The position numbers were made by a program, and so were the translations under genes. Shown here piece by piece: positions 9,165 through 14,959 of a DNA stretch of 14,959 bases. Source of the DNA: Ectopseudomonas composti (GTDB lineage Bacteria; Pseudomonadota; Gammaproteobacteria; Pseudomonadales; Pseudomonadaceae); contig CAMPIF010000047.1 of assembly GCA_946886245.1 (NCBI GenBank), positions 1 through 14,959 on the forward strand, written 5' to 3'. Below the pieces are notes generated by a model, which saw only the letters and a list, made by a program, of their open reading frames with translations, made no database searches and was not told the origin of the DNA. Each line of letters opens with the position of its first letter. Within the stretch, counting starts at the first letter, position 1.

Positions 9165-9209
9165 CTGGCGGCGCTTCGGCGCCCTGATGTGGAAGGCGTA
9201 ACTCGCCAG
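9165..9209 (+). promoter_or_regulatory. Structured rpoN leader with UUCG tetraloop hairpin
   Basis: GGCGC-TTCG-GCGCC (9170-9183) forms a perfect 5-bp stem closed by a cUUCGg tetraloop. CTGGCG (9165-9170) can pair with CGCCAG (9204-9209), enclosing it; the two stems compete for one base. The fold begins at the predicted transcript 5' end and stops before the AAGG ribosome binding site. No T-run follows, so it is not a terminator. Confidence 0.45.
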
Positions 9210-9225
9210 TAAATTAAGGTCTGCA

Positions 9226-10719
9226 ATGAAACCATCGCTAGTCCTCAAGATGGGCCAGCAGCTGACGATGACCCCGCAGCTGCAACAGGCTATCCGCCTC
9301 CTCCAACTGTCTACCCTGGACCTGCAACAGGAAATCCAGGAGGCGTTGGAATCCAATCCCATGCTCGAGCGCCAGGAAGACGGCGACGACTTCGACAACA
9401 GCGATCCAATGGCTGATGGCGCCGAAAGCGCCACCCCGACCCCGAGCAAGGAAGAGAGCTACCAGGAAACCACCCCCACGGTGGATAACCTGGAAGAAGG
9501 CGAGTGGGGCGAGCGTATTCCCAACGAGCTGCCAGTCGACACGGCCTGGGAAGACATCTACCAGACCAGCGCCAGCAGTCTGCCCAGCAACGATGATGAC
9601 GAGTGGGACTTCACCACCCGCACGTCCAGCGGCGAGAGCCTGCACAGCCACCTGCTCTGGCAACTGAACCTGGCGCCCATGTCGGACAAGGATCGCCTGA
9701 TCGCGGCCACCCTGATCGACTGCATCAACAACGACGGTTACCTCGAAGAAACGCTCGAGGAAGTCACCGAGTCCTTCGACCCCGAGTTGGATGTCGAACT
9801 GGACGAAGTGGAAGTGGTGCTGCACCGCATCCAGCAGTTCGAACCGGCCGGTATCGGCGCCCGCGACCTGCGCGAATGCCTGCTGCTGCAACTGCGCCAG
9901 CTGCCTGCCGGCACGCCTTGGCTGAGCGAGACCCAACGCGTGGTCGGCGACTACCTGGAGCTGCTCGGTAGCCGCGACTACGCCCAGCTGATGCGCCGCA
10001 CCAAGCTCAAGGAAGACGAACTGCGCCAGGTCATCGACCTGATCCAGCGCCTGAATCCGCGTCCAGGTTCGCAGATCGAATCCAGCGAGCCGGAATACGT
10101 GGTGCCCGACGTGATCGTGCGCAAGCACAACGAACGCTGGCTGGTGGAACTCAACCAGGAAGCCATGCCGCGCCTGCGGGTCAACCCGCAGTATGCCGGC
10201 TTCGTCAAACGCGCCGACTCCAGTGCCGACAACACCTTCATGCGCAACCAGTTGCAGGAAGCCCGCTGGTTCATCAAGAGCCTGCAGAGCCGCAACGAAA
10301 CGCTGATGAAGGTGGCCACGCAGATCGTCGAGCACCAGCGTGGCTTCCTCGACTACGGCGATGAGGCGATGAAACCCCTGGTGCTGCACGACATCGCCGA
10401 AGCGGTGGGCATGCATGAGTCGACGATTTCACGCGTCACCACGCAGAAATTCATGCACACACCGCGCGGTATTTACGAGCTGAAATATTTCTTCTCCAGC
10501 CACGTCAGCACCTCTGAAGGCGGAGAATGCTCGTCCACCGCGATCCGCGCGATCATCAAAAAACTGGTTGCAGCAGAAAACGCGAAAAAGCCGTTGAGCG
10601 ACAGCAAGATCGCTGGTTTACTGGAGGCACAAGGCATCCAAGTCGCCCGTCGGACGGTCGCCAAGTATCGCGAGTCCCTCGGCATAGCGCCCTCCAGTGA
10701 GCGCAAGCGACTGATGTAG
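9226..10719 (+). CDS. rpoN: RNA polymerase sigma-54 factor RpoN
   Basis: Sigma-54 directs RNA polymerase to -24/-12 promoters and needs AAA+ enhancer-binding activators. In Pseudomonas it governs nitrogen use, flagella and other functions. The 497-residue product has region I, Gln/Leu-rich, at about 1-50 ([29 protein letters not shown]), an acidic variable region II at about 51-120, the core-binding domain at about 130-330, a helix-turn-helix at about 386-406 ([19 protein letters not shown]) and the invariant RpoN box ARRTVAKYR at 474-482. Length is normal for the genus. AAGG lies 6-7 nt before the ATG. The downstream genes hpf, ptsN, rapZ and ptsO form the classical rpoN cluster. Confidence 0.99.
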   Translation: MKPSLVLKMGQQLTMTPQLQQAIRLLQLSTLDLQQEIQEALESNPMLERQEDGDDFDNSDPMADGAESATPTPSKEESYQETTPTVDNLEEGEWGERIPNELPVDTAWEDIYQTSASSLPSNDDDEWDFTTRTSSGESLHSHLLWQLNLAPMSDKDRLIAATLIDCINNDGYLEETLEEVTESFDPELDVELDEVEVVLHRIQQFEPAGIGARDLRECLLLQLRQLPAGTPWLSETQRVVGDYLELLGSRDYAQLMRRTKLKEDELRQVIDLIQRLNPRPGSQIESSEPEYVVPDVIVRKHNERWLVELNQEAMPRLRVNPQYAGFVKRADSSADNTFMRNQLQEARWFIKSLQSRNETLMKVATQIVEHQRGFLDYGDEAMKPLVLHDIAEAVGMHESTISRVTTQKFMHTPRGIYELKYFFSSHVSTSEGGECSSTAIRAIIKKLVAAENAKKPLSDSKIAGLLEAQGIQVARRTVAKYRESLGIAPSSERKRLM

Positions 10720-10729
10720 GCCAGATCGA

Positions 10730-10750
10730 CTGAAGGCCTCAGGCCTTCAG
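10730..10750 (+). terminator. Hairpin between rpoN and hpf (possible attenuator or processing site)
   Basis: CTGAAGGCCTCAGGCCTTCAG is a perfect inverted repeat (10-nt arms around one C; practically an 8-bp stem with a 5-nt loop), starting 11 nt after the rpoN stop. There is no U-run after it, so a true intrinsic terminator is doubtful. It could reduce read-through or protect the rpoN mRNA 3' end. Confidence 0.45.
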
Positions 10751-10768
10751 GCCAACGTGTTCCGGCGG

Positions 10769-10786
10769 CGGGTCGAACCAGACCCG
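10769..10786 (+). other. Second short hairpin upstream of hpf
   Basis: CGGGTC-GAACCA-GACCCG gives a 6-bp stem with a 6-nt loop, followed by the pyrimidine-rich TCTCTTACAC. It sits 32 nt before the hpf ATG. It could be a weak terminator or part of the hpf leader. No promoter hexamers were recognised between it and the gene. Confidence 0.3.
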
Positions 10787-10818
10787 TCTCTTACACAAGG
10801 CAACAAGGAGAAAGCGGT

Positions 10819-11127
10819 ATGCAAGTCAACATCAGTGGACATCAGCTGGATGTGACCGACGCCCTGCGTGACTATATCGGCGAGAAACTGGGCCGACTGG
10901 AACGCCACTTCGACAAGATCACCAACGTACAGGTGACCATGGAGGTCGAAAAACTCAAGCAGAAGATCGAAGCCACCCTGCACATCGCTGGCGGCGAAGT
11001 CGTCGCCAACGCCGAACACCAGGATATGTACGCTGCCATCGACCTGTTGGCCGATAAACTCGACCGTCAACTCATCAAGCACAAGGAAAAGCAGCTCGAA
11101 CGCCTGCAAGGCGCCACGGCCCGCTAA
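10819..11127 (+). CDS. hpf: Ribosome hibernation-promoting factor, short form
   Basis: Binds the 30S decoding region and helps form inactive ribosomes when growth slows. The 102-residue product is a single S30AE/YhbH domain: MQVNISGHQLDVTDALRDYIGEKLGRLERHFDKI, with the conserved LHIAGGEVVANAEHQDMYAAIDLLADKLDRQLIKHKEK. It lacks the C-terminal extension of long HPF proteins, so it is the short form that in E. coli acts with RMF. AAGGAG lies about 10 nt before the ATG. It is traditionally listed as the sigma-54 modulation protein because it follows rpoN; that older name reflects position rather than proven mechanism. Two hairpins separate it from rpoN. Confidence 0.97.
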   Translation: MQVNISGHQLDVTDALRDYIGEKLGRLERHFDKITNVQVTMEVEKLKQKIEATLHIAGGEVVANAEHQDMYAAIDLLADKLDRQLIKHKEKQLERLQGATAR

Positions 11128-11139
11128 CATTCCCTATCC

Positions 11140-11604
11140 ATGATCCGACTTGAAAATATCCTGACCCCCGGCCGTTCCCTGGTGAACGTGCCGGGCGGCA
11201 GCAAGAAACGCGTGCTCGAACAGATCGCCAATGTGGTTGCGCGCGATCTGCCCGACCTGGATGCCCAGGACATCTTCGAAAGCCTCATCGCCCGCGAGAA
11301 GCTCGGCTCTACCGGCTTTGGCAACGGCATTGCCATTCCCCACTGCCGCCTGGCCGGCTGCAGTGCCCCGATCAGTGCTGTCCTGCACCTGGAGACGGCA
11401 GTCGACTTCGACGCCATCGACGGCGTGCCGGTCGATCTGCTGTTCGTGCTTCTGGTGCCGGAGGCGGCCACCGATGCGCATCTCGAACTGCTGCGCCAGA
11501 TCGCCAGCATGCTCGATCGCCAGGATGTACGTGAACGTCTGCGCCAGGCCAACAGCGGCGAAGATCTCTACCAGGTCGTCGTGGACATTCAGAACGGTCA
11601 ATAA
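11140..11604 (+). CDS. ptsN: Nitrogen-regulatory phosphotransferase protein EIIA-Ntr (PtsN)
   Basis: Terminal phospho-acceptor of the regulatory PTS-Ntr chain (PtsP to PtsO to PtsN), a regulator rather than a sugar transporter. In other bacteria its phosphorylation state affects potassium homeostasis, carbon storage and stress responses. The 154-residue product is one EIIA type-2 domain with the phosphorylated histidine H68 in [12 protein letters not shown]. It starts 12 nt after the hpf stop, and no Shine-Dalgarno sequence is visible before the ATG, so translation is probably coupled to hpf. It ends 2 nt before rapZ. There is no transmembrane segment, confirming that this is not a transport EII. 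Confidence 0.97.
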   Translation: MIRLENILTPGRSLVNVPGGSKKRVLEQIANVVARDLPDLDAQDIFESLIAREKLGSTGFGNGIAIPHCRLAGCSAPISAVLHLETAVDFDAIDGVPVDLLFVLLVPEAATDAHLELLRQIASMLDRQDVRERLRQANSGEDLYQVVVDIQNGQ

Positions 11605-11606
11605 AC

Positions 11607-12464
11607 ATGCGCCTGATCATCGTCAGCGGTCGCTCGGGCTCGGGCAAGAGCACCGCCCTCGATGTACTTGAGGACAACGGTTTCTACTGCATCGACAACC
11701 TGCCGGCCGGCCTGCTGCCGGATCTTGCCGAGCGCTTCCTGCCGCATAGCGACATGCTGCTGCCACAGGTGGCCGTATCCATCGATGCGCGCAACCTGCT
11801 GAGCCAGCTCAAGCGCTTCCCGGAACTGCTCGACGAAGTGCGCAAGCGCAGTATCCATTGCGACGTGCTGTATCTCGATGCCGAAGACGAAACCCTGCTC
11901 AAGCGTTTTTCCGAAACGCGCAGACGTCACCCGCTGACCAACGACAATCGTTCGCTGGCCGAGGCCATTGCCTACGAAAGCCAGCTGCTGGCACCGATCA
12001 CCGATCGTGCCGATCTGAAGATCGATACCACCCGCCTGAATCTCTACCAGCTGCGCGATACGCTCAAGCTACGCCTGCTGGGCCAGACGCAGACTGGCAC
12101 CGCCTTTCTGGTCGAGTCCTTCGGTTTCAAACGTGGCATGCCAGTGGACGCTGACCTGGTGTTCGATGCGCGCTGCTTGCCCAATCCTTACTGGAAACCG
12201 GAACTGCGCGATCATTCCGGGCTGGATCAACCGGTGATCGACTACCTGGCCGCGCAACCAGAGGTCGAAGAGATGTATCAGGACCTCCTCGCCTACCTGG
12301 AAAAATGGCTGCCACGCTTCGCCGCCAGCAACCGCGCCTATGTCACCATCGCCATTGGCTGCACGGGTGGCCACCACCGCTCGGTGTACCTGGCCAACCG
12401 CCTGAGCCAGGCACTCAAAGACTCGCTGAAGAACGTCCAGGTGCGTCACCGCGACCTCAGCTAA
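11607..12464 (+). CDS. rapZ: RNase adapter protein RapZ (P-loop family)
   Basis: In E. coli RapZ is an RNA-binding adapter that brings the sRNA GlmZ to RNase E and so controls GlcN6P synthase for envelope precursors; whether the same RNA target exists here is unknown. The 285-residue product has an N-terminal P-loop domain, Walker [10 protein letters not shown] at 8-16, and the C-terminal domain with [14 protein letters not shown] (183-196) and the conserved [16 protein letters not shown] (from 251). It begins two nucleotides after the ptsN stop and ends just before the ptsO ribosome binding site. Placement between ptsN and ptsO is the usual arrangement in gammaproteobacteria. Confidence 0.96.
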   Translation: MRLIIVSGRSGSGKSTALDVLEDNGFYCIDNLPAGLLPDLAERFLPHSDMLLPQVAVSIDARNLLSQLKRFPELLDEVRKRSIHCDVLYLDAEDETLLKRFSETRRRHPLTNDNRSLAEAIAYESQLLAPITDRADLKIDTTRLNLYQLRDTLKLRLLGQTQTGTAFLVESFGFKRGMPVDADLVFDARCLPNPYWKPELRDHSGLDQPVIDYLAAQPEVEEMYQDLLAYLEKWLPRFAASNRAYVTIAIGCTGGHHRSVYLANRLSQALKDSLKNVQVRHRDLS

Positions 12465-12478
12465 GGAATCCTGCCGCG

Positions 12479-12751
12479 ATGCCAGCACGTGAAATCACCA
12501 TCATCAACAAACTTGGCCTGCATGCCCGTGCTGCAGCGAAGTTCGTCGGTGTAGCGAGCACCTACCCCTGCCAGGTGCGCATCGGCCGCAGCGCCGAAAG
12601 CCTGGTGGACGGCAAGAGCATCATGGCGGTGATGATGCTGGCCGCCGGCAAGGGCACCAACGTGCACCTGCTGACCGAAGGCGAACAGGATCACGAGGCT
12701 CTCGATGCCCTGGTTGCGCTGATCGAGAACTACTTCGACGAAGGCGAGTAG
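12479..12751 (+). CDS. ptsO: HPr-like phosphocarrier NPr (PtsO)
   Basis: Carries phosphate from EI-Ntr (PtsP) to PtsN. The 90-residue product begins MPAREITIINKLGLHARAAAKFV, with the phosphorylated histidine H15 in GLHARAA. The second conserved element is DGKSIMAVMMLAAGKG, with S47 at the regulatory serine position of HPr proteins. The start at 12479 is chosen because it gives the HPr length; AAGGA at 12463-12467, overlapping the rapZ stop, lies 11 nt upstream. Longer in-frame starts read through the rapZ coding region and lack HPr similarity. Last gene of the rpoN cluster, followed by a strong terminator. Confidence 0.97.
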   Translation: MPAREITIINKLGLHARAAAKFVGVASTYPCQVRIGRSAESLVDGKSIMAVMMLAAGKGTNVHLLTEGEQDHEALDALVALIENYFDEGE

Positions 12752-12767
12752 CATCACCCCACGAACG

Positions 12768-12791
12768 AAAGGCCACCCGCGGGTGGCCTTT
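12768..12791. terminator. Bidirectional intrinsic terminator between ptsO and pmbA
   Basis: A 24-bp perfect palindrome: AAAGGCCACCC on the left, GGGTGGCCTTT on the right, around a central GC. On the plus strand the stem is followed by TTTTCGTTT. On the minus strand it is followed by TTTCGTTCG. It lies 17 nt after the ptsO stop and 16 nt after the pmbA stop, so it can serve both convergent genes. Confidence 0.92.
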
Positions 12792-12806
12792 TCGTTTCTA
12801 GCAGCC

Positions 12807-14153
12807 TCAGCTACCGGCGACCGTCATCTTCTCGATCAGCACCGAGCCAGTGCAGATATTGCCGCGCCGCTCCAGATCGCGCCCGACCGCGACGATCTGG
12901 CGGAACATGTCGCGCAGGTTGCCGGCAATGGTCACCTCCTGCACGGGGAACTGGATTTCACCGTTCTCCACCCAGAAGCCCGCCGCGCCACGGGAATAGT
13001 CGCCGGTGACCAGGTTCAAGCCCTGGCCCATCAGTTCGGTGACCAGCAGGCCACGCCCCATGCGGCGAATCAGCGCCTGCTGATCCTCATCGCCATGGGT
13101 AACGAACAGGTTGTGCACACCACCGGAGTTGGCGGTGCTCGGCAGGCCCAGCTTGCGCCCGGAATAGGTGCCGAGCACATAGGACACCAGCTCGCCCTTT
13201 TCCACGAACGGCTTGGCGTAGGTGGCCAGGCCATCGCCGTCGAAGGTCGCGCTACCGAGCGCGCGCGGCAGGTGCGGACGCTCGTCGAGGCTCAGCCATT
13301 CGGGGAACAGACGCTGACCGAGCGCGCCTTCGAGGAACGAGGACTGGCGATACAGGTTGCCCCCCGAAATGGCCGCCAGCAGGTGGCTGAACAGCCCACC
13401 GGCCAGCTCGGCAGCGAACAGCACCGGTACTTCGCAGGTCGGCACCGGGCGCGCACCCAGACGGCTGACCGCACGCTCGGCGGCGCGCTGGCCGATACCC
13501 TTGGCATCGGCCAGCAGTTCACCCTGGCGATTGACGTCGTACCAGTAGTCGCGCTGCATCTGCCCCTCACCCTCGGCGATCATCACGCAGCTCAGGCTGT
13601 GGCGGGTGCTGGCATAGCCGCCGACGAACCCGTGGCTGTTGCCATACACGCGACAACCCTGGTGGGTATTGAGGCTGGTGCCATCGGCGTTCCTGATCCG
13701 CGCGTCAGCCGCGAAAGCCGCAGCTTCACAGGCCAGCGCCTGCTCCACCGCCTGCTCCGGGGTGATCGACCAGGGGTGATAGAGGTCCAGCTCAGGCAGC
13801 TCACGGGCCATCAGCGCGGCATCGGCCAGACCGGCACACTCGTCTTCGCTGGTATGTTTGGCAATCGCTAGGGCCGCCGCCACGGTCTCACGAATGGCCT
13901 CGATACCGGTGGCCGAGGTGCTGGCCGAGCCCTTGCGCTGGCCAACGTACAGCGTGATGCCAAACCCCTGGTCGCGATTGAACTCGACGGTTTCCACCTC
14001 GCCCTGGCGCACCGTGGTGGACAGCCCCTGACCAGCCGAGACCGCGACCTCGCAGGCGCTGGCACCCTGGCGCCTGGCCTCGGCGAGAATTGCCTCCACC
14101 TGCTCTTGCAACGCTGGCAAGGCCTGCGGCCCGATGCGTTCTACTTCACTCAT
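12807..14153 (-). CDS. pmbA: Metalloprotease complex subunit PmbA/TldE
   Basis: Subunit of the TldD-TldE (PmbA) heterodimeric protease, known for microcin B17 maturation and CcdA degradation in E. coli. TldE lacks the metal-binding HExxxH motif, which belongs to TldD, and none is seen here. The 448-residue product begins MSEVERIGPQALPALQEQVE. It has the N-terminal domain with the VRQGEVETVEFNRDQGFGITLYVGQRKGSASTS segment and C-terminal peptidase-U62-type sequences NLYRQSSFLEGALG, GTYSGRKLGLPSTANSGGVHN and GFWVENGEIQFPVQEVTIAGNL. The ATG at 14153 has GGAG about 7 nt upstream; the upstream in-frame codons have no family similarity. Convergent with ptsO, divergent from darP, with the partner gene tldD nearby. 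Confidence 0.96.
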   Translation of the reverse strand: MSEVERIGPQALPALQEQVEAILAEARRQGASACEVAVSAGQGLSTTVRQGEVETVEFNRDQGFGITLYVGQRKGSASTSATGIEAIRETVAAALAIAKHTSEDECAGLADAALMARELPELDLYHPWSITPEQAVEQALACEAAAFAADARIRNADGTSLNTHQGCRVYGNSHGFVGGYASTRHSLSCVMIAEGEGQMQRDYWYDVNRQGELLADAKGIGQRAAERAVSRLGARPVPTCEVPVLFAAELAGGLFSHLLAAISGGNLYRQSSFLEGALGQRLFPEWLSLDERPHLPRALGSATFDGDGLATYAKPFVEKGELVSYVLGTYSGRKLGLPSTANSGGVHNLFVTHGDEDQQALIRRMGRGLLVTELMGQGLNLVTGDYSRGAAGFWVENGEIQFPVQEVTIAGNLRDMFRQIVAVGRDLERRGNICTGSVLIEKMTVAGS

Positions 14154-14212
14154 AACCACTCCCGATTCTCTTGGCGCAGGCACTTTCCGTACGAAATCCA
14201 AGGCCTGCTCTC

Positions 14213-14237
14213 GACTGCCCGCTGCGGGCCGGCAGTC
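14213..14237. promoter_or_regulatory. Inverted repeat upstream of darP, overlapping its -35 region
   Basis: GACTGCC (14213-14219) and GGCAGTC (14231-14237) are perfect inverted arms around an 11-nt centre. A competing inner hairpin CCCG-CTG-CGGG (14218-14228) also exists. The right arm ends 12 bp before the candidate darP -10. It could be an operator for the divergent pmbA/darP pair; no known binding site was recognised. Confidence 0.35.
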
Positions 14238-14245
14238 ACGGTTAC

Positions 14246-14254
14246 TGCTATCAT
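14246..14254 (+). promoter_or_regulatory. Candidate extended -10 promoter for darP
   Basis: TGCTATCAT is an extended -10 element (TG, one base, then TATCAT at 14249-14254), 27 bp before the darP ATG. No clear -35 hexamer is visible at the usual spacing, which the TG extension could compensate. It implies a leader of only about 20 nt. Confidence 0.5.
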
Positions 14255-14281
14255 GGCGGCGTTTCCCTCTGGACCCACCCC

Positions 14282-14800
14282 ATGTCTGATTCCTACGACG
14301 ACTTCTCCCTGGAGAAGAGCAAATCCCAGGTCAAACGCGAACTGCATGCCCTGCAGGATCTTGGCGAGCGACTGACCACGCTCAAGGCGGATCTGCTGGC
14401 CAAGATGCCACTGACCGATGCCTTACGCCGCGCGCTCGCCGAAGCGCCGAAACATACCGCCAATGCCGCGCGCAAACGCCACATCCAGTTCATCGGCAAG
14501 CTGATGCGCGAACAGGATGTCGACGCGATCGTCGCCATGCTCGACCAGGTGGACAGCTCCACCCGCGAGTACAACGAACGCTTCCACGCTCTCGAGCGCT
14601 GGCGCGACCGCCTGATCGCCGAAGGCGACAGCGCGCTGGAGAGCTTCGTCGAGCTCTACCCCGACGCTGACGTCCAGCACCTGCGCGGCCTGGTCCGTCA
14701 TGCCCAGCACGAAGCCGCGCGCAACAAGCCACCGGCTGCGGCACGCAAGGTGTTCAAGTACATCCGCGAGCTCGACGAAATCCACCGCGGATTGCGCTGA
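14282..14800 (+). CDS. darP: Ribosome assembly factor DarP (YjgA, UPF0307)
   Basis: YjgA/DarP associates with late 50S precursors and helps mature the peptidyl-transferase region of 23S rRNA in E. coli. The 172-residue product starts [31 protein letters not shown] and is mainly alpha-helical and highly charged, with conserved stretches [19 protein letters not shown] and [40 protein letters not shown]. The ATG at 14282 matches the family N-terminus; a longer frame reading from 14171 would run through the divergent promoter region. No strong Shine-Dalgarno sequence is seen (GGAC about 8 nt upstream). Flanked by pmbA and tldD, as in P. aeruginosa from memory. Confidence 0.94.
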   Translation: MSDSYDDFSLEKSKSQVKRELHALQDLGERLTTLKADLLAKMPLTDALRRALAEAPKHTANAARKRHIQFIGKLMREQDVDAIVAMLDQVDSSTREYNERFHALERWRDRLIAEGDSALESFVELYPDADVQHLRGLVRHAQHEAARNKPPAAARKVFKYIRELDEIHRGLR

Positions 14801-14806
14801 CCTTAG

Positions 14807-14823
14807 GGTGCGCCATGCGCACC
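14807..14823. terminator. Possible weak terminator hairpin between darP and tldD
   Basis: GGTGCGC-CAT-GCGCACC gives a perfect 7-bp stem with a 3-nt loop, 6 nt after the darP stop, in the 73-bp gap between convergent genes. The following sequence (GACTCTTCG) has only a poor T-run. A related GTGCGCAC palindrome occurs at 14843-14850. Confidence 0.4.
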
Positions 14824-14873
14824 GACTCTTCGCCAGCCGCTGGTGCGCACGGCGCCCCCGGCTATTGTCGGCT

Positions 14874-14959
14874 CTACGCACCAGTGCCGCCGACGGTGAT
14901 CGCGTCGATCTTCAGCGTCGGCTGACCGACACCGACCGGCACCGACTGGCCGTCCTTGC
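14874..14959 (-). CDS. tldD: Metalloprotease TldD, C-terminal fragment cut by window edge
   Basis: The minus strand at the right edge encodes KDGQSVPVGVGQPTLKIDAITVGGTGA followed by TAG (14874-14876). This is the conserved C-terminus of TldD, the catalytic HExxxH partner of PmbA/TldE; the active site itself lies outside the window. Only 27 full codons are visible, but the QSVPVGVGQPTL...VGGT sequence is distinctive, and darP-tldD adjacency in a convergent arrangement supports the call. Confidence 0.85.
   Translation of the reverse strand, partial: KDGQSVPVGVGQPTLKIDAITVGGTGA

Noticed and set aside
8927..9187. Plus-strand 86-codon frame overlapping the lptB end and the intergenic repeat
   Set aside because: It begins inside lptB, runs through the palindromic element and the rpoN promoter, and has no ribosome binding site or recognisable product. 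The Cys-rich start (CARCCC) comes from the repeat.
9238..10416. Minus-strand 392-codon open frame inside rpoN
   Set aside because: Exact shadow of rpoN with the same His/Gln/Val-rich composition; no ribosome binding site or known domain.
10720..10818. Sigma-54 (-24/-12) promoter or autoregulatory site ahead of hpf
   Set aside because: No TGGCAC-N5-TTGC-like sequence was found in the gap.
12783..13871. Plus-strand 362-codon open frame opposite pmbA
   Set aside because: Shadow of pmbA that begins inside the ptsO terminator; low-complexity composition typical of antisense frames in high-GC genomes.

Overview
The window reads as a core chromosomal segment of a GC-rich gammaproteobacterium of the genus Pseudomonas, probably outside P. 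aeruginosa itself (for example the P. mendocina/oleovorans or alcaligenes side). This rests on protein sequences recalled from Pseudomonas, the short-form HisG, and the characteristic order hisG-murA-ibaG-mlaBCDEF // kdsD-kdsC-lptC-lptA-lptB-rpoN-hpf-ptsN-rapZ-ptsO. No plasmid, phage, IS, CRISPR, tRNA or rRNA sequence was seen. The species call is an inference.

Layout. Positions 1-5376, all minus strand: hisG (cut by the window edge at its 3' end), murA, ibaG, and the mlaF-mlaE-mlaD-mlaC-mlaB operon, which is read from right to left with 1-4 nt stop/start overlaps. A 245-bp divergent promoter region (5377-5621) separates it from a long plus-strand series: kdsD, kdsC, lptC, lptA, lptB (5622-8943), then a 282-bp gap holding a structured palindromic element and the rpoN promoter/leader, then rpoN, hpf, ptsN, rapZ and ptsO (9226-12751). 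A strong bidirectional terminator (12768-12791) divides ptsO from the convergent pmbA (minus). pmbA is divergent from darP/yjgA (plus), and the last 27 codons of tldD (minus) close the window.

How the genes fit together. The left half is a cell-envelope block. MurA makes the first committed peptidoglycan precursor. The Mla proteins form the ABC/MCE phospholipid-trafficking system that keeps the outer leaflet of the outer membrane asymmetric. KdsD and KdsC supply Kdo for LPS inner core, and LptC/LptA/LptB are parts of the bridge that moves LPS to the outer membrane. The rpoN block holds sigma-54, the ribosome hibernation factor, and the regulatory nitrogen phosphotransferase proteins PtsN (EIIA-Ntr) and PtsO (NPr), with RapZ, which in E. 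coli controls GlcN6P synthase, between them. PmbA/TldE and TldD form a two-subunit protease, and DarP is a 50S assembly factor.

All genes look intact and ordinary; I did not find a credible undescribed protein system. The parts worth a second look are non-coding: the approximately 145-bp nested palindromic element between lptB and rpoN, the folded rpoN leader, an 18-bp near-palindrome upstream of the kdsD promoter, a hairpin overlapping the darP promoter, two hairpins between rpoN and hpf, and starts with little or no Shine-Dalgarno sequence at kdsD and ptsN.
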